A stretch of DNA of 64,000 nt from Sulfurospirillum sp001602955. Its GTDB lineage: Bacteria > Campylobacterota > Campylobacteria > Campylobacterales > Sulfurospirillaceae. This document shows, one piece after another, positions 24,854 to 32,977 of the stretch. A program made the position numbers and the translations under genes. The stretch covers positions 62,001-126,000 of the forward strand of contig LVAC01000019.1 in assembly GCA_001602955.1 (NCBI GenBank). Reading direction: 5' to 3'. The notes beneath the pieces were generated by a model. It was not told the origin of the DNA. It saw only the letters and a program-made list of their open reading frames with translations, and did not search any database. Numbering within the stretch: position 1 is the stretch's first letter; each line of letters starts with the position of its first letter.

Positions 24854-25432
24854 ATGGAATATATTATTGAAAAAATCGGCATGAGCCGAACAATTGCAGT
24901 ACCAAGCGTTCCTGTCACGTTACTCAGAGTATTGGATGCCAAAGTATGTTCGGTCGATGAGAACAAACGTGCTTTAGTTTCATATGTTAGTGGCAAAAAA
25001 ATGAACAAAGCCATTGCGGGTCAGCAAAAAAAGTATAACCTTTCTGCTGAATATAACCGCTTTGTAACGCTTGACGTTGCAAACCAAGAAGCCGGTGATT
25101 TGGATACGGCACCTTTGGGCGAAGCAAAAACGCTTAAAGTGTCTTTGAAAACAAAAGGTAGAGGTTTTGCGGGCGTCATCAAACGTCACAATTTTCAAGG
25201 TGGTCCAGGTGCACACGGTAGCCGTTTTCACAGAGCTCCAGGTTCAATCGGTAACCGCGAATGGCCCGGTCGCGTTCAACGCGGTAAAAAAATGCCCGGA
25301 CACTACGGTAACACCCAAGTGACGGTCAAAAACGAGATTGTTTCTTTTGACGCTCAAAATGGTATTTTAGCCGTTAAAGGTTCCGTTCCCGGTGCCAATG
25401 GATCATTAGGTAAAGCAAGGATTGTTAAATGA
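24854..25432 (+). CDS. rplC: 50S ribosomal protein L3
   Basis: L3, 192 residues from MEYIIEKIGMSRT; it is an early assembly protein near the peptidyl-transferase centre. The motif KRHNFQGGPGAHGSRFHR is diagnostic. Two tandem ATGs occur at 24851 and 24854; the second has better spacing (5 nt) from GGGG. The 3' end overlaps rplD in ATGA. Confidence 0.98.
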   Translation: MEYIIEKIGMSRTIAVPSVPVTLLRVLDAKVCSVDENKRALVSYVSGKKMNKAIAGQQKKYNLSAEYNRFVTLDVANQEAGDLDTAPLGEAKTLKVSLKTKGRGFAGVIKRHNFQGGPGAHGSRFHRAPGSIGNREWPGRVQRGKKMPGHYGNTQVTVKNEIVSFDAQNGILAVKGSVPGANGSLGKARIVK

Positions 25433-26043
25433 GTAGCGCAATCGTATTAAACGAAAAATTTGAAAATGCCGGCACGATGGCTCTTCCGGAGACATACGGC
25501 GACATTCACTCACATAACTTATATTTGTATGTCAAATCATACCAAGCGGCGCTTCGCTCAAATACGGCAAACACAAAAACCAAAGGCGAAGTAAGCGGCG
25601 GCGGTAAAAAACCTTGGGCACAAAAAGGTCGAGGCGGCGCGCGTGCGGGTAGTAGAAGAAGCCCCGTATGGGTAGGCGGCGGCGCGGCATTCGGTCCCAA
25701 AGCCAATAAAAATTACGATCAAAAAGTAAACAAAAAACAAAAAAAACTAGCACTTGAATACGCTTTAAACGAAAAAGCGGCGAACAATGCGTTATTTGTT
25801 GTCGATTCGATTCGCGTAGAATCCGGTAAAACCAAAGAAGCGGCTCAAATCATTAAAACGCTTGGAACCAGAGATGCGTTGATCGTAAAAGAGTTAGTTG
25901 ACGAAAAAACATTGTTAGCGTTTCGAAACATTCAAAACTGCTACCTTGTAGAAGCAAACGAACTCAATGCATATTTAGCAACGGCATTTTATGCGGTTGT
26001 TATCGAAAAATCAGTGCTTGAAACAATCACGAAAGAGGGCTAA
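25429..26043 (+). CDS. rplD: 50S ribosomal protein L4
   Basis: L4, 204 residues, lining the exit tunnel. The extended Gly/Arg-rich loop GEVSGGGKKPWAQKGRGGAR is visible. In E. coli L4 represses its own S10 operon at the leader; whether this happens here is not shown, as the leader differs. Confidence 0.98.
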   Translation: MSSAIVLNEKFENAGTMALPETYGDIHSHNLYLYVKSYQAALRSNTANTKTKGEVSGGGKKPWAQKGRGGARAGSRRSPVWVGGGAAFGPKANKNYDQKVNKKQKKLALEYALNEKAANNALFVVDSIRVESGKTKEAAQIIKTLGTRDALIVKELVDEKTLLAFRNIQNCYLVEANELNAYLATAFYAVVIEKSVLETITKEG

Positions 26044-26045
26044 GA

Positions 26046-26327
26046 ATGGCTGATATTACTGATATTAAAGCAATCCTTTATACTGAAAAGAGCTTGAGCC
26101 TTCAAGAGAATGGCACGGTCGTCATCCAAACATCCGTAAGAATGACGAAAAACGGACTTAAAGAGGTTTTGAAAAATTACTTCGGCTTTACGCCGCTTAA
26201 AATCAATTCTCTTCGCGTTATGGGTAAAGTGAAAAAGTTTAAAGGCATTGAAGGCAAACGTAATGATTTTAAAAAGTTTTATGTTCAGTTGCCAGAGGGC
26301 GCTAAACTAGAGAATGTGGAGGCGTAA
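26046..26327 (+). CDS. rplW: 50S ribosomal protein L23
   Basis: L23 (93 residues) sits at the tunnel exit and docks trigger factor and SRP. Recognised by 'IKAILYTEKSLSLQENG' and LKINSLRVMGKVKKFKG. It starts 2 bp after rplD. Confidence 0.97.
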   Translation: MADITDIKAILYTEKSLSLQENGTVVIQTSVRMTKNGLKEVLKNYFGFTPLKINSLRVMGKVKKFKGIEGKRNDFKKFYVQLPEGAKLENVEA

Positions 26328-26329
26328 TC

Positions 26330-27160
26330 ATGGCAATAAAATCATTTAAACCTTACACTCCGAGTCGTAGATTTTTAACAAGTCTTGATTCCGGCGATAT
26401 TACCGCAAAAGCAAGCGTTCCTTCACTTCTTGTGAAAATCGCAGCAACTGCGGGTAGAAATAACAATGGTAGAATCACATCTCGCCATAAAGAAGCGGGA
26501 GCAAAAAAACTCTACAGAATTATCGATTTTAAACGTACAAAATTTAACATCGAAGGTACTGTTGCCGCAATCGAATACGATCCGAACAGAAACTGTAGAA
26601 TTGCGCTTATCAATTACGCTGACGGTGAAAAACGTTATATTCTTCAACCATCAGGCTTACAAATCGGCGATAAAATTCAAGCGGCTGAGTCCGGTCTTGA
26701 TATTAAACCGGGTAACGCAATGAAACTCAAAAGCATTCCTGTCGGTACGATTTTGCATAACATCGAACTTAAACCCGGCAAAGGCGGACAAATGGCACGA
26801 AGTGCCGGCGGTTACGCTCAACTTATGGGTAAAGAGACTCAATACGTTATGGTCAGACTTCCAAGCGGTGAAATGAGACAAGTTTTAGCTGAATGTATGG
26901 CTACAATCGGCGTCGTCGGAAATGAAGATTGGGCAAACGTCGTTATCGGTAAAGCGGGTCGTAACCGACATCGCGGTATTCGTCCTCAAACACGTGGTTC
27001 TGCAATGAACCCAGTGGATCACCCGCACGGTGGTGGTGAGGGTAAAACCAATTCGGGACGTCATCCTGTAACGCCATGGGGACAACCGACCAAAGGTAGA
27101 AAAACTCGTAAGAAAAAAGCGAGCGACAAACTGATTATTTCTAGAAGAAAAGGAAAATAG
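26330..27160 (+). CDS. rplB: 50S ribosomal protein L2
   Basis: L2, 276 residues, required for subunit joining and peptidyl transfer. Conserved GRNNNGRITSRHKEAGAKK, the catalytic-loop region GSAMNPVDHPHGGGEGKT with the key His, and the basic C-terminus are present. It ends directly at the rpsS start. Confidence 0.98.
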   Translation: MAIKSFKPYTPSRRFLTSLDSGDITAKASVPSLLVKIAATAGRNNNGRITSRHKEAGAKKLYRIIDFKRTKFNIEGTVAAIEYDPNRNCRIALINYADGEKRYILQPSGLQIGDKIQAAESGLDIKPGNAMKLKSIPVGTILHNIELKPGKGGQMARSAGGYAQLMGKETQYVMVRLPSGEMRQVLAECMATIGVVGNEDWANVVIGKAGRNRHRGIRPQTRGSAMNPVDHPHGGGEGKTNSGRHPVTPWGQPTKGRKTRKKKASDKLIISRRKGK

Positions 27161-27442
27161 ATGGCTAGATCGCTAAAAAAAGGTCCTTTTGTTGACGCTC
27201 ATTTGTTGAAAAAAACACTCGAAGCAAAAGAGACAAAATCCAGTAAGCCGATTAAGACATGGTCTCGTAGAAGTACTATTATTCCTGATATGATCGGTTT
27301 AACGTTTAATGTTCACAACGGTAGAAACTTTGTTCCCGTATACGTCACGGAAAACCACATCGGTTATAAAATGGGCGAATTTGCTCCAACGCGTACGTTT
27401 AAGGGTCACAAAGGCTCTGTTCAGAAAAAAATCGGTAAGTAG
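27161..27442 (+). CDS. rpsS: 30S ribosomal protein S19
   Basis: S19 (93 residues), in the 30S head contacting the A-site finger. Motifs: MARSLKKGPFVDAHLLKK and GHKLGEFAPTRT-like 'IGYKMGEFAPTRTFKGH'. No gap from rplB. Confidence 0.98.
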   Translation: MARSLKKGPFVDAHLLKKTLEAKETKSSKPIKTWSRRSTIIPDMIGLTFNVHNGRNFVPVYVTENHIGYKMGEFAPTRTFKGHKGSVQKKIGK

Positions 27443-27450
27443 GTAAGAAG

Positions 27451-27783
27451 ATGAGTAAAGCAGTATTAAAATTTATCCGTTTATCACCTACAAAAGCAAG
27501 ACTCATTGCCCGCGAAGTTCAAGGAATGAATGCCGAATTTGCTATGGCAAGCTTAGAGTTCATGCCAAATAAAGGTGCGAAAATTATCTCTAAAGTGATC
27601 GCTTCTGCCGTTGCTAACGGTGGATTTGAACCGAATGAAGTCGTTGTCGCTTCTTGCCGCGTTGACGCAGGTCCGGTACTTAAACGTTTTATGCCAAGAG
27701 CTAGAGGCAGCGCAGGCGGTATTCGTAAACCAACTTCTCATATTATGGTTGAAGTAGCAAAAGCAGCAAAGAAGGAAGACTAA
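27451..27783 (+). CDS. rplV: 50S ribosomal protein L22
   Basis: L22 (110 residues) with the long tunnel-lining beta-hairpin ending in RFMPRARGSAGGIRKPTSH, the site of macrolide-resistance changes in other bacteria; I see no unusual insertion. Confidence 0.98.
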   Translation: MSKAVLKFIRLSPTKARLIAREVQGMNAEFAMASLEFMPNKGAKIISKVIASAVANGGFEPNEVVVASCRVDAGPVLKRFMPRARGSAGGIRKPTSHIMVEVAKAAKKED

Positions 27784-27784
27784 G

Positions 27785-28498
27785 ATGGGTCAAAAAGTAA
27801 ATCCGATTGGTTTAAGACTTGGTATCAATAGAAACTGGGATTCACGCTGGTTTCCGGGTAAACAAACCTTAGCAACAAGTATTGGTGAAGATTATAAAAT
27901 CCGAACATTTTTGAAAAAAGAGCTTTATTATGCAGGCGTAAGTCAAATTTTGATCGAGAGAACCGCTAAAAAGCTTAGAGTAACGGTCGTTGCCGCACGT
28001 CCCGGTATCATTATCGGCAAAAAAGGCTCTGACATCGAAAAATTAAGAGTTAAACTCAGTAAATTAATCGATAAAGACGTCAACGTCAACATTAAAGAAG
28101 AGAGACGCCCTCAATCTTCCGCACAACTTTGTGCCGAAAACGTTGCTATGCAACTTGAGCGTCGTGTTGCGTTCCGCCGTGCGATGAAAAAAGTGATCCA
28201 AGGTGCCCAAAAATCAGGTGCAAAAGGTATTAAGATTTCCGTTGCAGGACGTCTTGGCGGTGCTGAGATGGCGAGAACGGAATGGTACCTTGAAGGACGC
28301 GTTCCTCTTCATACGCTTCGTGCAAAAATTGATTACGGTTTTGCTGAAGCGCATACGACATACGGTGTTATCGGTGTTAAAGTATGGATCTTTAAAGGTG
28401 AGGTTCTTGTAAAAGGGCTTGCTCCGGAAAAAGACGAAGCACCTGAAAAAGAAAATACGCGTAAGCCAAGAGCACGTAGAGAGAGAGGTAAAAACTAA
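27785..28498 (+). CDS. rpsC: 30S ribosomal protein S3
   Basis: S3, 237 residues, with an N-terminal KH domain (GIIIGKKGSDIEKLR) and the C-terminal domain that, with S4 and S5, forms the mRNA entry helicase. The tail is Lys/Glu/Arg-rich. The stop overlaps the rplP ATG by 1 bp. Confidence 0.98.
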   Translation: MGQKVNPIGLRLGINRNWDSRWFPGKQTLATSIGEDYKIRTFLKKELYYAGVSQILIERTAKKLRVTVVAARPGIIIGKKGSDIEKLRVKLSKLIDKDVNVNIKEERRPQSSAQLCAENVAMQLERRVAFRRAMKKVIQGAQKSGAKGIKISVAGRLGGAEMARTEWYLEGRVPLHTLRAKIDYGFAEAHTTYGVIGVKVWIFKGEVLVKGLAPEKDEAPEKENTRKPRARRERGKN

Positions 28499-28923
28499 TG
28501 TTAATGCCCAAACGTACGAAATATAAAAAGCAGATGAAAGGCCGCAATCGCGGTGAAGCCGGTAGCGGTGCATCTATCTCTTTCGGCGAAATCGGTTTAA
28601 AAGCCGTTGAAGCCGGACGTATCGATTCACGCCAAATTGAGGCGGCGAGGATTGCGTATACACGACATGTAAAGCGTCAAGCAAAAACATGGATTCGCGT
28701 ATTTCCTGATAAACCTTTAACAGCTAAGCCGCTTGAGACCAGGATGGGTAAAGGTAAGGGTTCGGTAGATAAATGGGTTATGAATATCAAGCCCGGTAGA
28801 ATTATTTTCGAAATGGCAGGTGTTCCCGAAGAGTTGGCGCGTGAAGCGTTAACCCTTGCAATGCATAAATTGCCTTTCAAAACCAAGATCGTAACTCGAG
28901 AGAGCGAAAATGAAGTATATTGA
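28498..28923 (+). CDS. rplP: 50S ribosomal protein L16
   Basis: L16, 141 residues (MLMPKRTKYKKQMKGRNRG), located near the A-site tRNA. I kept the first ATG, as MLMPKRTK is the usual N-terminus in this phylum. ACATGTAA occurs within it (28665-28672). The end overlaps rpmC by 14 bp. Confidence 0.97.
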   Translation: MLMPKRTKYKKQMKGRNRGEAGSGASISFGEIGLKAVEAGRIDSRQIEAARIAYTRHVKRQAKTWIRVFPDKPLTAKPLETRMGKGKGSVDKWVMNIKPGRIIFEMAGVPEELAREALTLAMHKLPFKTKIVTRESENEVY

Positions 28924-29098
28924 TTTAAACGGCAAAAGCACGTCAGAGCTTTTAGAGTTGTTGAAAGAGAAAAAGGTTCTTTTGTTTACGTTAAGACAAA
29001 AGCTAAAAACAATGCAACTGACTAATCCGAATGAGATTAAAGAAGTTAGAAGAGATATCGCACGTATTCATACGGCAATTTCTGCTCAAAACAAGTAG
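28910..29098 (+). CDS. rpmC: 50S ribosomal protein L29
   Basis: L29, 62 residues, a two-helix protein at the tunnel exit near L23 ('ELLELLKEKKVLLFTLRQKL', 'NPNEIKEVRRDIARIHT'). Confidence 0.97.
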   Translation: MKYIDLNGKSTSELLELLKEKKVLLFTLRQKLKTMQLTNPNEIKEVRRDIARIHTAISAQNK

Positions 29099-29107
29099 GA
29101 GTAACTA

Positions 29108-29359
29108 ATGGCTTTAAAACGAGAGATTCAAGGCGTAGTTGTTCAGAAAACGGGTGATAAAACTATCACTGTTTTGGTAGAGAGACGCGTTATGCACCCA
29201 CGATATCGTAAGTTCGTTAAGCGTTTCAAAAAATACTTAGTCCATGACGAGAGCAACCAAGTAAAAATCGGCGACACGGTAAGCGCAATCGAGTGCAGAC
29301 CACTTTCCAAAAGAAAGTCTTTTAGACTGAGCGCAATCGTTAAAGTGGGAGTTGAATAA
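29108..29359 (+). CDS. rpsQ: 30S ribosomal protein S17
   Basis: S17 (83 residues), an OB-fold 16S rRNA-binding protein: REIQGVVVQKTGDKTITVLV, then HPRYRKFVKRFKKYLVHDE. Overlaps rplN by 1 bp. Confidence 0.98.
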   Translation: MALKREIQGVVVQKTGDKTITVLVERRVMHPRYRKFVKRFKKYLVHDESNQVKIGDTVSAIECRPLSKRKSFRLSAIVKVGVE

Positions 29360-29727
29360 TGATACAAAGTTTTACAAGATTAGCCGTAGCTGATAATAGC
29401 GGTGCTAAAGAGATTATGTGTATTAAAGTTCTCGGCGGTAGCAAACGTCGTTATGCGACAGTCGGCGACGTCATTATCGCTTCCGTTAAAAAAGCACTCC
29501 CTAGCGGTAAAGTGAAAAAAGGACAAGTGGTTAAAGCGGTTATCGTTAGAACCAAAAAAGAGATCCAAAGAGAAAACGGTTCATTGATTCGTTTCGATGA
29601 AAATGCCGCCGTCATTCTCGATAATAAAAGAGAGCCAATCGGTACGCGTATTTTTGGACCCGTCGGTCGTGAAGTTCGTTATGCAAACTTTATGAAAATC
29701 GTATCTTTGGCACCGGAGGTATTATAA
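29359..29727 (+). CDS. rplN: 50S ribosomal protein L14
   Basis: L14, 122 residues, forms an intersubunit bridge. MIQSFTRLAVADNSGAKEIM and RFDENAAVILDNKREPIGTR are diagnostic. Overlaps rplX by 1 bp. Confidence 0.98.
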   Translation: MIQSFTRLAVADNSGAKEIMCIKVLGGSKRRYATVGDVIIASVKKALPSGKVKKGQVVKAVIVRTKKEIQRENGSLIRFDENAAVILDNKREPIGTRIFGPVGREVRYANFMKIVSLAPEVL

Positions 29728-29963
29728 TGGCGACGAAGATGAAAATTAAAAAAGGCGATACCGTAAAAGTTATCGCGGGCGACGATAAAGGTAAAGAGGC
29801 AAAAGTACTTCAAGTAATGCCTAAAACGTCTCAAGTCGTTGTTGAAGGTTGCAAAGTAGTAAAAAAAGCCATCAAGCCGAGCGAGAGCAACCCAAAAGGC
29901 GGTTTCGCGAATGTCGAAAAGCCGATTCATGTCTCTAACGTGGCTAAAGTAGAGGGTAAATAA
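29727..29963 (+). CDS. rplX: 50S ribosomal protein L24
   Basis: L24 in the short form (78 residues), with the KOW motif KKGDTVKVIAGDDKGKEAKV. It is an assembly initiator of the large subunit. Overlaps rplE by 1 bp. Confidence 0.97.
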   Translation: MATKMKIKKGDTVKVIAGDDKGKEAKVLQVMPKTSQVVVEGCKVVKKAIKPSESNPKGGFANVEKPIHVSNVAKVEGK

Positions 29964-30511
29964 TGAATAGATTGCAAGAAAAATTTAATGCCGAAGTGCA
30001 ACCGGCATTGGTTAAAGAGTTTAATATTACAAACCCTATGTTGGCTCCTAAAATCGAAAAAATCGTCATCAGCGTCGGTGCGGGTGAAGAAGGCAAAGAC
30101 AGCAAACTTATGCAAAATATTGCCGATACGATCTCTTTGATTGCAGGACAAAAAGCGGTTATTACCAACGCTAAAAAATCCGTTGCGGGTTTTAAAGTGC
30201 GTGCAGGTTATCCCGTCGGTGTTAAAGTAACATTGCGTAAAGATAAAATGTATGCATTTCTCGATAAACTCATTTGTGTTGCCCTTCCAAAAGTAAAAGA
30301 CTTTAGAGGACTCCCAAGAACGGGTTTTGACGGACGATCAAACTACAATTTCGGTTTAAACGAGCAATTGATGTTTCCGGAAGTCGTGTATGATAATATT
30401 ATGAAAACTCACGGTATGAATATTACAATCGTAACCACCGCTAATAACGATAAAGAAGCGTTTAGACTTCTTGAACTTATTGGCTTACCGTTCGTAAAAG
30501 GTAGTAAATAA
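29963..30511 (+). CDS. rplE: 50S ribosomal protein L5
   Basis: L5, 182 residues, part of the 5S rRNA complex in the central protuberance: KIEKIVISVGAGEEGKD, KKSVAGFKVRAGYPVGVKVT and the C-terminal GMNITIVTTANNDKEAFRLL. Confidence 0.98.
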   Translation: MNRLQEKFNAEVQPALVKEFNITNPMLAPKIEKIVISVGAGEEGKDSKLMQNIADTISLIAGQKAVITNAKKSVAGFKVRAGYPVGVKVTLRKDKMYAFLDKLICVALPKVKDFRGLPRTGFDGRSNYNFGLNEQLMFPEVVYDNIMKTHGMNITIVTTANNDKEAFRLLELIGLPFVKGSK

Positions 30512-30512
30512 G

Positions 30513-30698
30513 ATGGCTAAAAAATCAATGATTGCAAAGGCTGCACGAAAGCCTAAGTTTCAAGTAAGAGCATACACGCGTTGCCAAATTTGCGGACGCC
30601 CACACTCGGTTTACAGAGATTTCGGTATTTGCAGAATTTGTTTACGTAAAATGGCGAATGAAGGTCTGATTCCCGGCCTCAAAAAAGCAAGCTGGTAA
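30513..30698 (+). CDS. rpsN: 30S ribosomal protein S14, zinc-binding short type
   Basis: Short S14 (61 residues) with an intact CxxC...CxxC zinc site (CQIC, CRIC). This zinc-dependent form contrasts with the longer zinc-free S14 of many Proteobacteria. Confidence 0.98.
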   Translation: MAKKSMIAKAARKPKFQVRAYTRCQICGRPHSVYRDFGICRICLRKMANEGLIPGLKKASW

Positions 30699-30710
30699 GG
30701 AAAAAAGAGC

Positions 30711-31106
30711 ATGATTAATGATCTCGTAGCAGATTCTTTAACAAGAATCAGAAATGCGTCAATGAGAAGACTTGACGTAACAAAATTAATGCATTCTAAG
30801 CTTGTGGAAGCAATTTTAGTGATTTTCCAAAACAAAGGTTACATCGAAAGTTTTAACGTTGTTGAAGAAGGTCCTAAAAAATTCATTAATGTCGTATTAA
30901 AGTATGACGCAAGAGGCAATCAAGTTATCAATGAAGTAAAAAAAATCTCTAAACCGGGTCGCCGCGTTTATAAGGGTTCCGATGAGATCAAACGCTTTAA
31001 AAACGGTTACGGTACGATTGTCGTTAGTACGTCAAAAGGTGTTCTCAGTAATGACGACGCGCACAAAGCAGGGCTTGGTGGCGAAGTTATTTGCAGTATT
31101 TGGTAA
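30711..31106 (+). CDS. rpsH: 30S ribosomal protein S8
   Basis: S8, 131 residues, binding helix 21 of 16S rRNA. 'INDLVADSLTRIRNASMRRL' and the C-terminal ISTSKGVLS-like segment VVSTSKGVLSNDDAHKAGLG are present. In E. coli S8 represses the spc operon. A 73-bp gap follows, the largest inside this part of the cluster, in which I see no convincing promoter or terminator. Confidence 0.98.
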   Translation: MINDLVADSLTRIRNASMRRLDVTKLMHSKLVEAILVIFQNKGYIESFNVVEEGPKKFINVVLKYDARGNQVINEVKKISKPGRRVYKGSDEIKRFKNGYGTIVVSTSKGVLSNDDAHKAGLGGEVICSIW

Positions 31107-31179
31107 TTAGCGCTTCTTTTATGGTATTCGATATCCATTCTAAGATGTAAGCTTATCGTAGACAAGTAAAAGGAAGAAA

Positions 31180-31716
31180 ATGTCACGTATCGGTAAAAAA
31201 CCTGTTAAGATACCAGCCGGTCTCGAAGTATCGGTGAGCGGTGATTTGGTAGAGTTTAAAAAAGGAAGTGTCCAAAAAGTATTGGATACAAAAGGTAATG
31301 TTGAGGCTAAGGTCGAAGACGGTGAACTCGTATTCGCTCCAAAAGGTAGCGATAGACAAAGCAGTGCGTTTTGGGGAACTTATCGCGCACTCAGTCAAAA
31401 TATCGTTACCGGCTTAACCGAAGGCTTTAAAAAACAACTAGAGATTAACGGCGTTGGTTACAGAGCTGCCGTTAGCGGTAACGTCCTTGAACTTCAACTC
31501 GGTTTTTCGCATCCGATTAACTATGAGTTTCCAAAAGACGTTCAAATCGTCGTTGAAAAAAACGTTATTACGGTTCAAGGTAACGACAAGCAAGTCGTGG
31601 GTCAGATTGCTGCCGAGATTAGAAGTTTTAGAGCTCCAGAGCCTTACAAAGGCAAAGGTGTTAAATATTCTGATGAAACTATTATCCGTAAAGCCGGAAA
31701 AACTTCTAAGAAGTAA
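31180..31716 (+). CDS. rplF: 50S ribosomal protein L6
   Basis: L6, 178 residues, near the sarcin-ricin loop. Two related domains, N-terminal SRIGKKPVKIPAGLEVSV and the C-terminal RAPEPYKGKGVKYSDE. Confidence 0.98.
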   Translation: MSRIGKKPVKIPAGLEVSVSGDLVEFKKGSVQKVLDTKGNVEAKVEDGELVFAPKGSDRQSSAFWGTYRALSQNIVTGLTEGFKKQLEINGVGYRAAVSGNVLELQLGFSHPINYEFPKDVQIVVEKNVITVQGNDKQVVGQIAAEIRSFRAPEPYKGKGVKYSDETIIRKAGKTSKK

Positions 31717-31726
31717 AGGGTAGGGA

Positions 31727-32083
31727 ATGAAAGCAAATATTTTAAAACGTAAACTTGCATTACGCGTTAAACGCAAAAGAAGAATTAGAGCCGATATTTC
31801 CGGTACGGAATTAAGACCTAGAATTTCCGTATTTAAATCGAATCGATATATCTACGCACAAGCCATTGACGATCTTAGCGGTGTAACGCTTGCAAGCGTT
31901 GACGGTAAAAAATTAGGATTTAATTCAAGTAAAGCCGGTGCGGCAGAAGTAGCAAAAGCGTTTGCCGAAACACTTAAGGCTAAGAACTTGACGCAAGTGG
32001 TTTATGACAGAAACGGTTATTTGTATCACGGCGTCATTGCTGCTTTTGCAGATAGTCTTCGTGAAAACGGCATAGTGCTGTAA
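31727..32083 (+). CDS. rplR: 50S ribosomal protein L18
   Basis: L18, 118 residues, binds 5S rRNA with L5 (RPRISVFKSNRYIYAQAIDD, later YDRNGYLYHGVIAAFADSLR). It starts 10 bp after rplF with GGGTAGGG as ribosome-binding site. Confidence 0.98.
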   Translation: MKANILKRKLALRVKRKRRIRADISGTELRPRISVFKSNRYIYAQAIDDLSGVTLASVDGKKLGFNSSKAGAAEVAKAFAETLKAKNLTQVVYDRNGYLYHGVIAAFADSLRENGIVL

Positions 32084-32108
32084 AGATCAAAAAGAGGAAA
32101 ACGATTCA

Positions 32109-32552
32109 ATGGAAAAATATAACAGAGAAGAGTTTGAAGAAGTCATCGTTAACATCGGCCGCGTAACAAAAGTTGTTAAAGGCGGTAGACGTTTTAGATT
32201 TACAGCACTGGTCGTTGTTGGAAATAAGAAAGGTCTTGTTGGCTTTGGTTTCGGAAAAGCAAAAGAGGTTCCCGATGCAATTCGTAAAGCGGTTGACGAT
32301 GCGTTTAAAAACATCGTTAAAGTGAACATTAAAGGTTCTACGATCGCTCATGACGTTGAAGTAAAATTTAATGCAAGTCGTATTATTCTTAAACCGGCAA
32401 GCGACGGTACCGGCGTAATCGCCGGTGGTGCAACGCGTCCGGTTGTTGAACTTGCAGGTATTAAAGATATCTTGACTAAGTCACTCGGTTCAAATAATGC
32501 TTCTAACGTGGTAAGAGCAACGATTAAAGCTCTTAGCATGATTAAAAGCTAA
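32109..32552 (+). CDS. rpsE: 30S ribosomal protein S5
   Basis: S5 (147 residues), needed for decoding accuracy: RVTKVVKGGRRFRFTALVVV, KAKEVPDAIRKAV and KPASDGTGVIAGG. The next gene is rplO; rpmD (L30), found here in many bacteria, is absent as in other Campylobacterota. Confidence 0.98.
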   Translation: MEKYNREEFEEVIVNIGRVTKVVKGGRRFRFTALVVVGNKKGLVGFGFGKAKEVPDAIRKAVDDAFKNIVKVNIKGSTIAHDVEVKFNASRIILKPASDGTGVIAGGATRPVVELAGIKDILTKSLGSNNASNVVRATIKALSMIKS

Positions 32553-32572
32553 ACGGCACAAAAGGACGAAAC

Positions 32573-32977
32573 ATGGCATTAGATAATCTTACACCCGCAG
32601 AAAATTCTACCAAAGAGATCAAACGCGTAGGTCGCGGTCAAGGTAGCGGTATGGGTAAAACGGCTAGCCGCGGTGCTAACGGTCAAAAATCTCGTACGGG
32701 TTATAAGCAAAAAAGAGGTTTTGAGGGCGGACAACAACCGCTTCAAAGAAGATTGCCGAAAGTCGGTTTTACTTCTAAAATCGAAAAACCTTACGTTATC
32801 AATATCGACAAAATTAAAGCCGTCGCTGATCTAAGCGAAATCACGGTTGATGCGATTCGTACCGTTCATAAGATGGCAAGTACCGTCGTTAAAGTTAAAT
32901 TAATCGGTGCAGGTGCAAAAGAGCTTGCCGCTAAGATTAAAGATGAAAACGTCGTTTTTACCGGAATGAGTAAATGA
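32573..32977 (+). CDS. rplO: 50S ribosomal protein L15
   Basis: L15, 134 residues, a late assembly protein; the Gly-rich N-terminus (RVGRGQGSGMGKTASRGANG) is typical. Its stop overlaps the secY start in ATGA. Confidence 0.97.
   Translation: MALDNLTPAENSTKEIKRVGRGQGSGMGKTASRGANGQKSRTGYKQKRGFEGGQQPLQRRLPKVGFTSKIEKPYVINIDKIKAVADLSEITVDAIRTVHKMASTVVKVKLIGAGAKELAAKIKDENVVFTGMSK

Noticed and set aside
31107..31179. Possible internal promoter or regulatory hairpin in the rpsH-rplF gap
   Set aside because: Only a weak ATGG...CCAT pairing and no acceptable -10 to SD arrangement.
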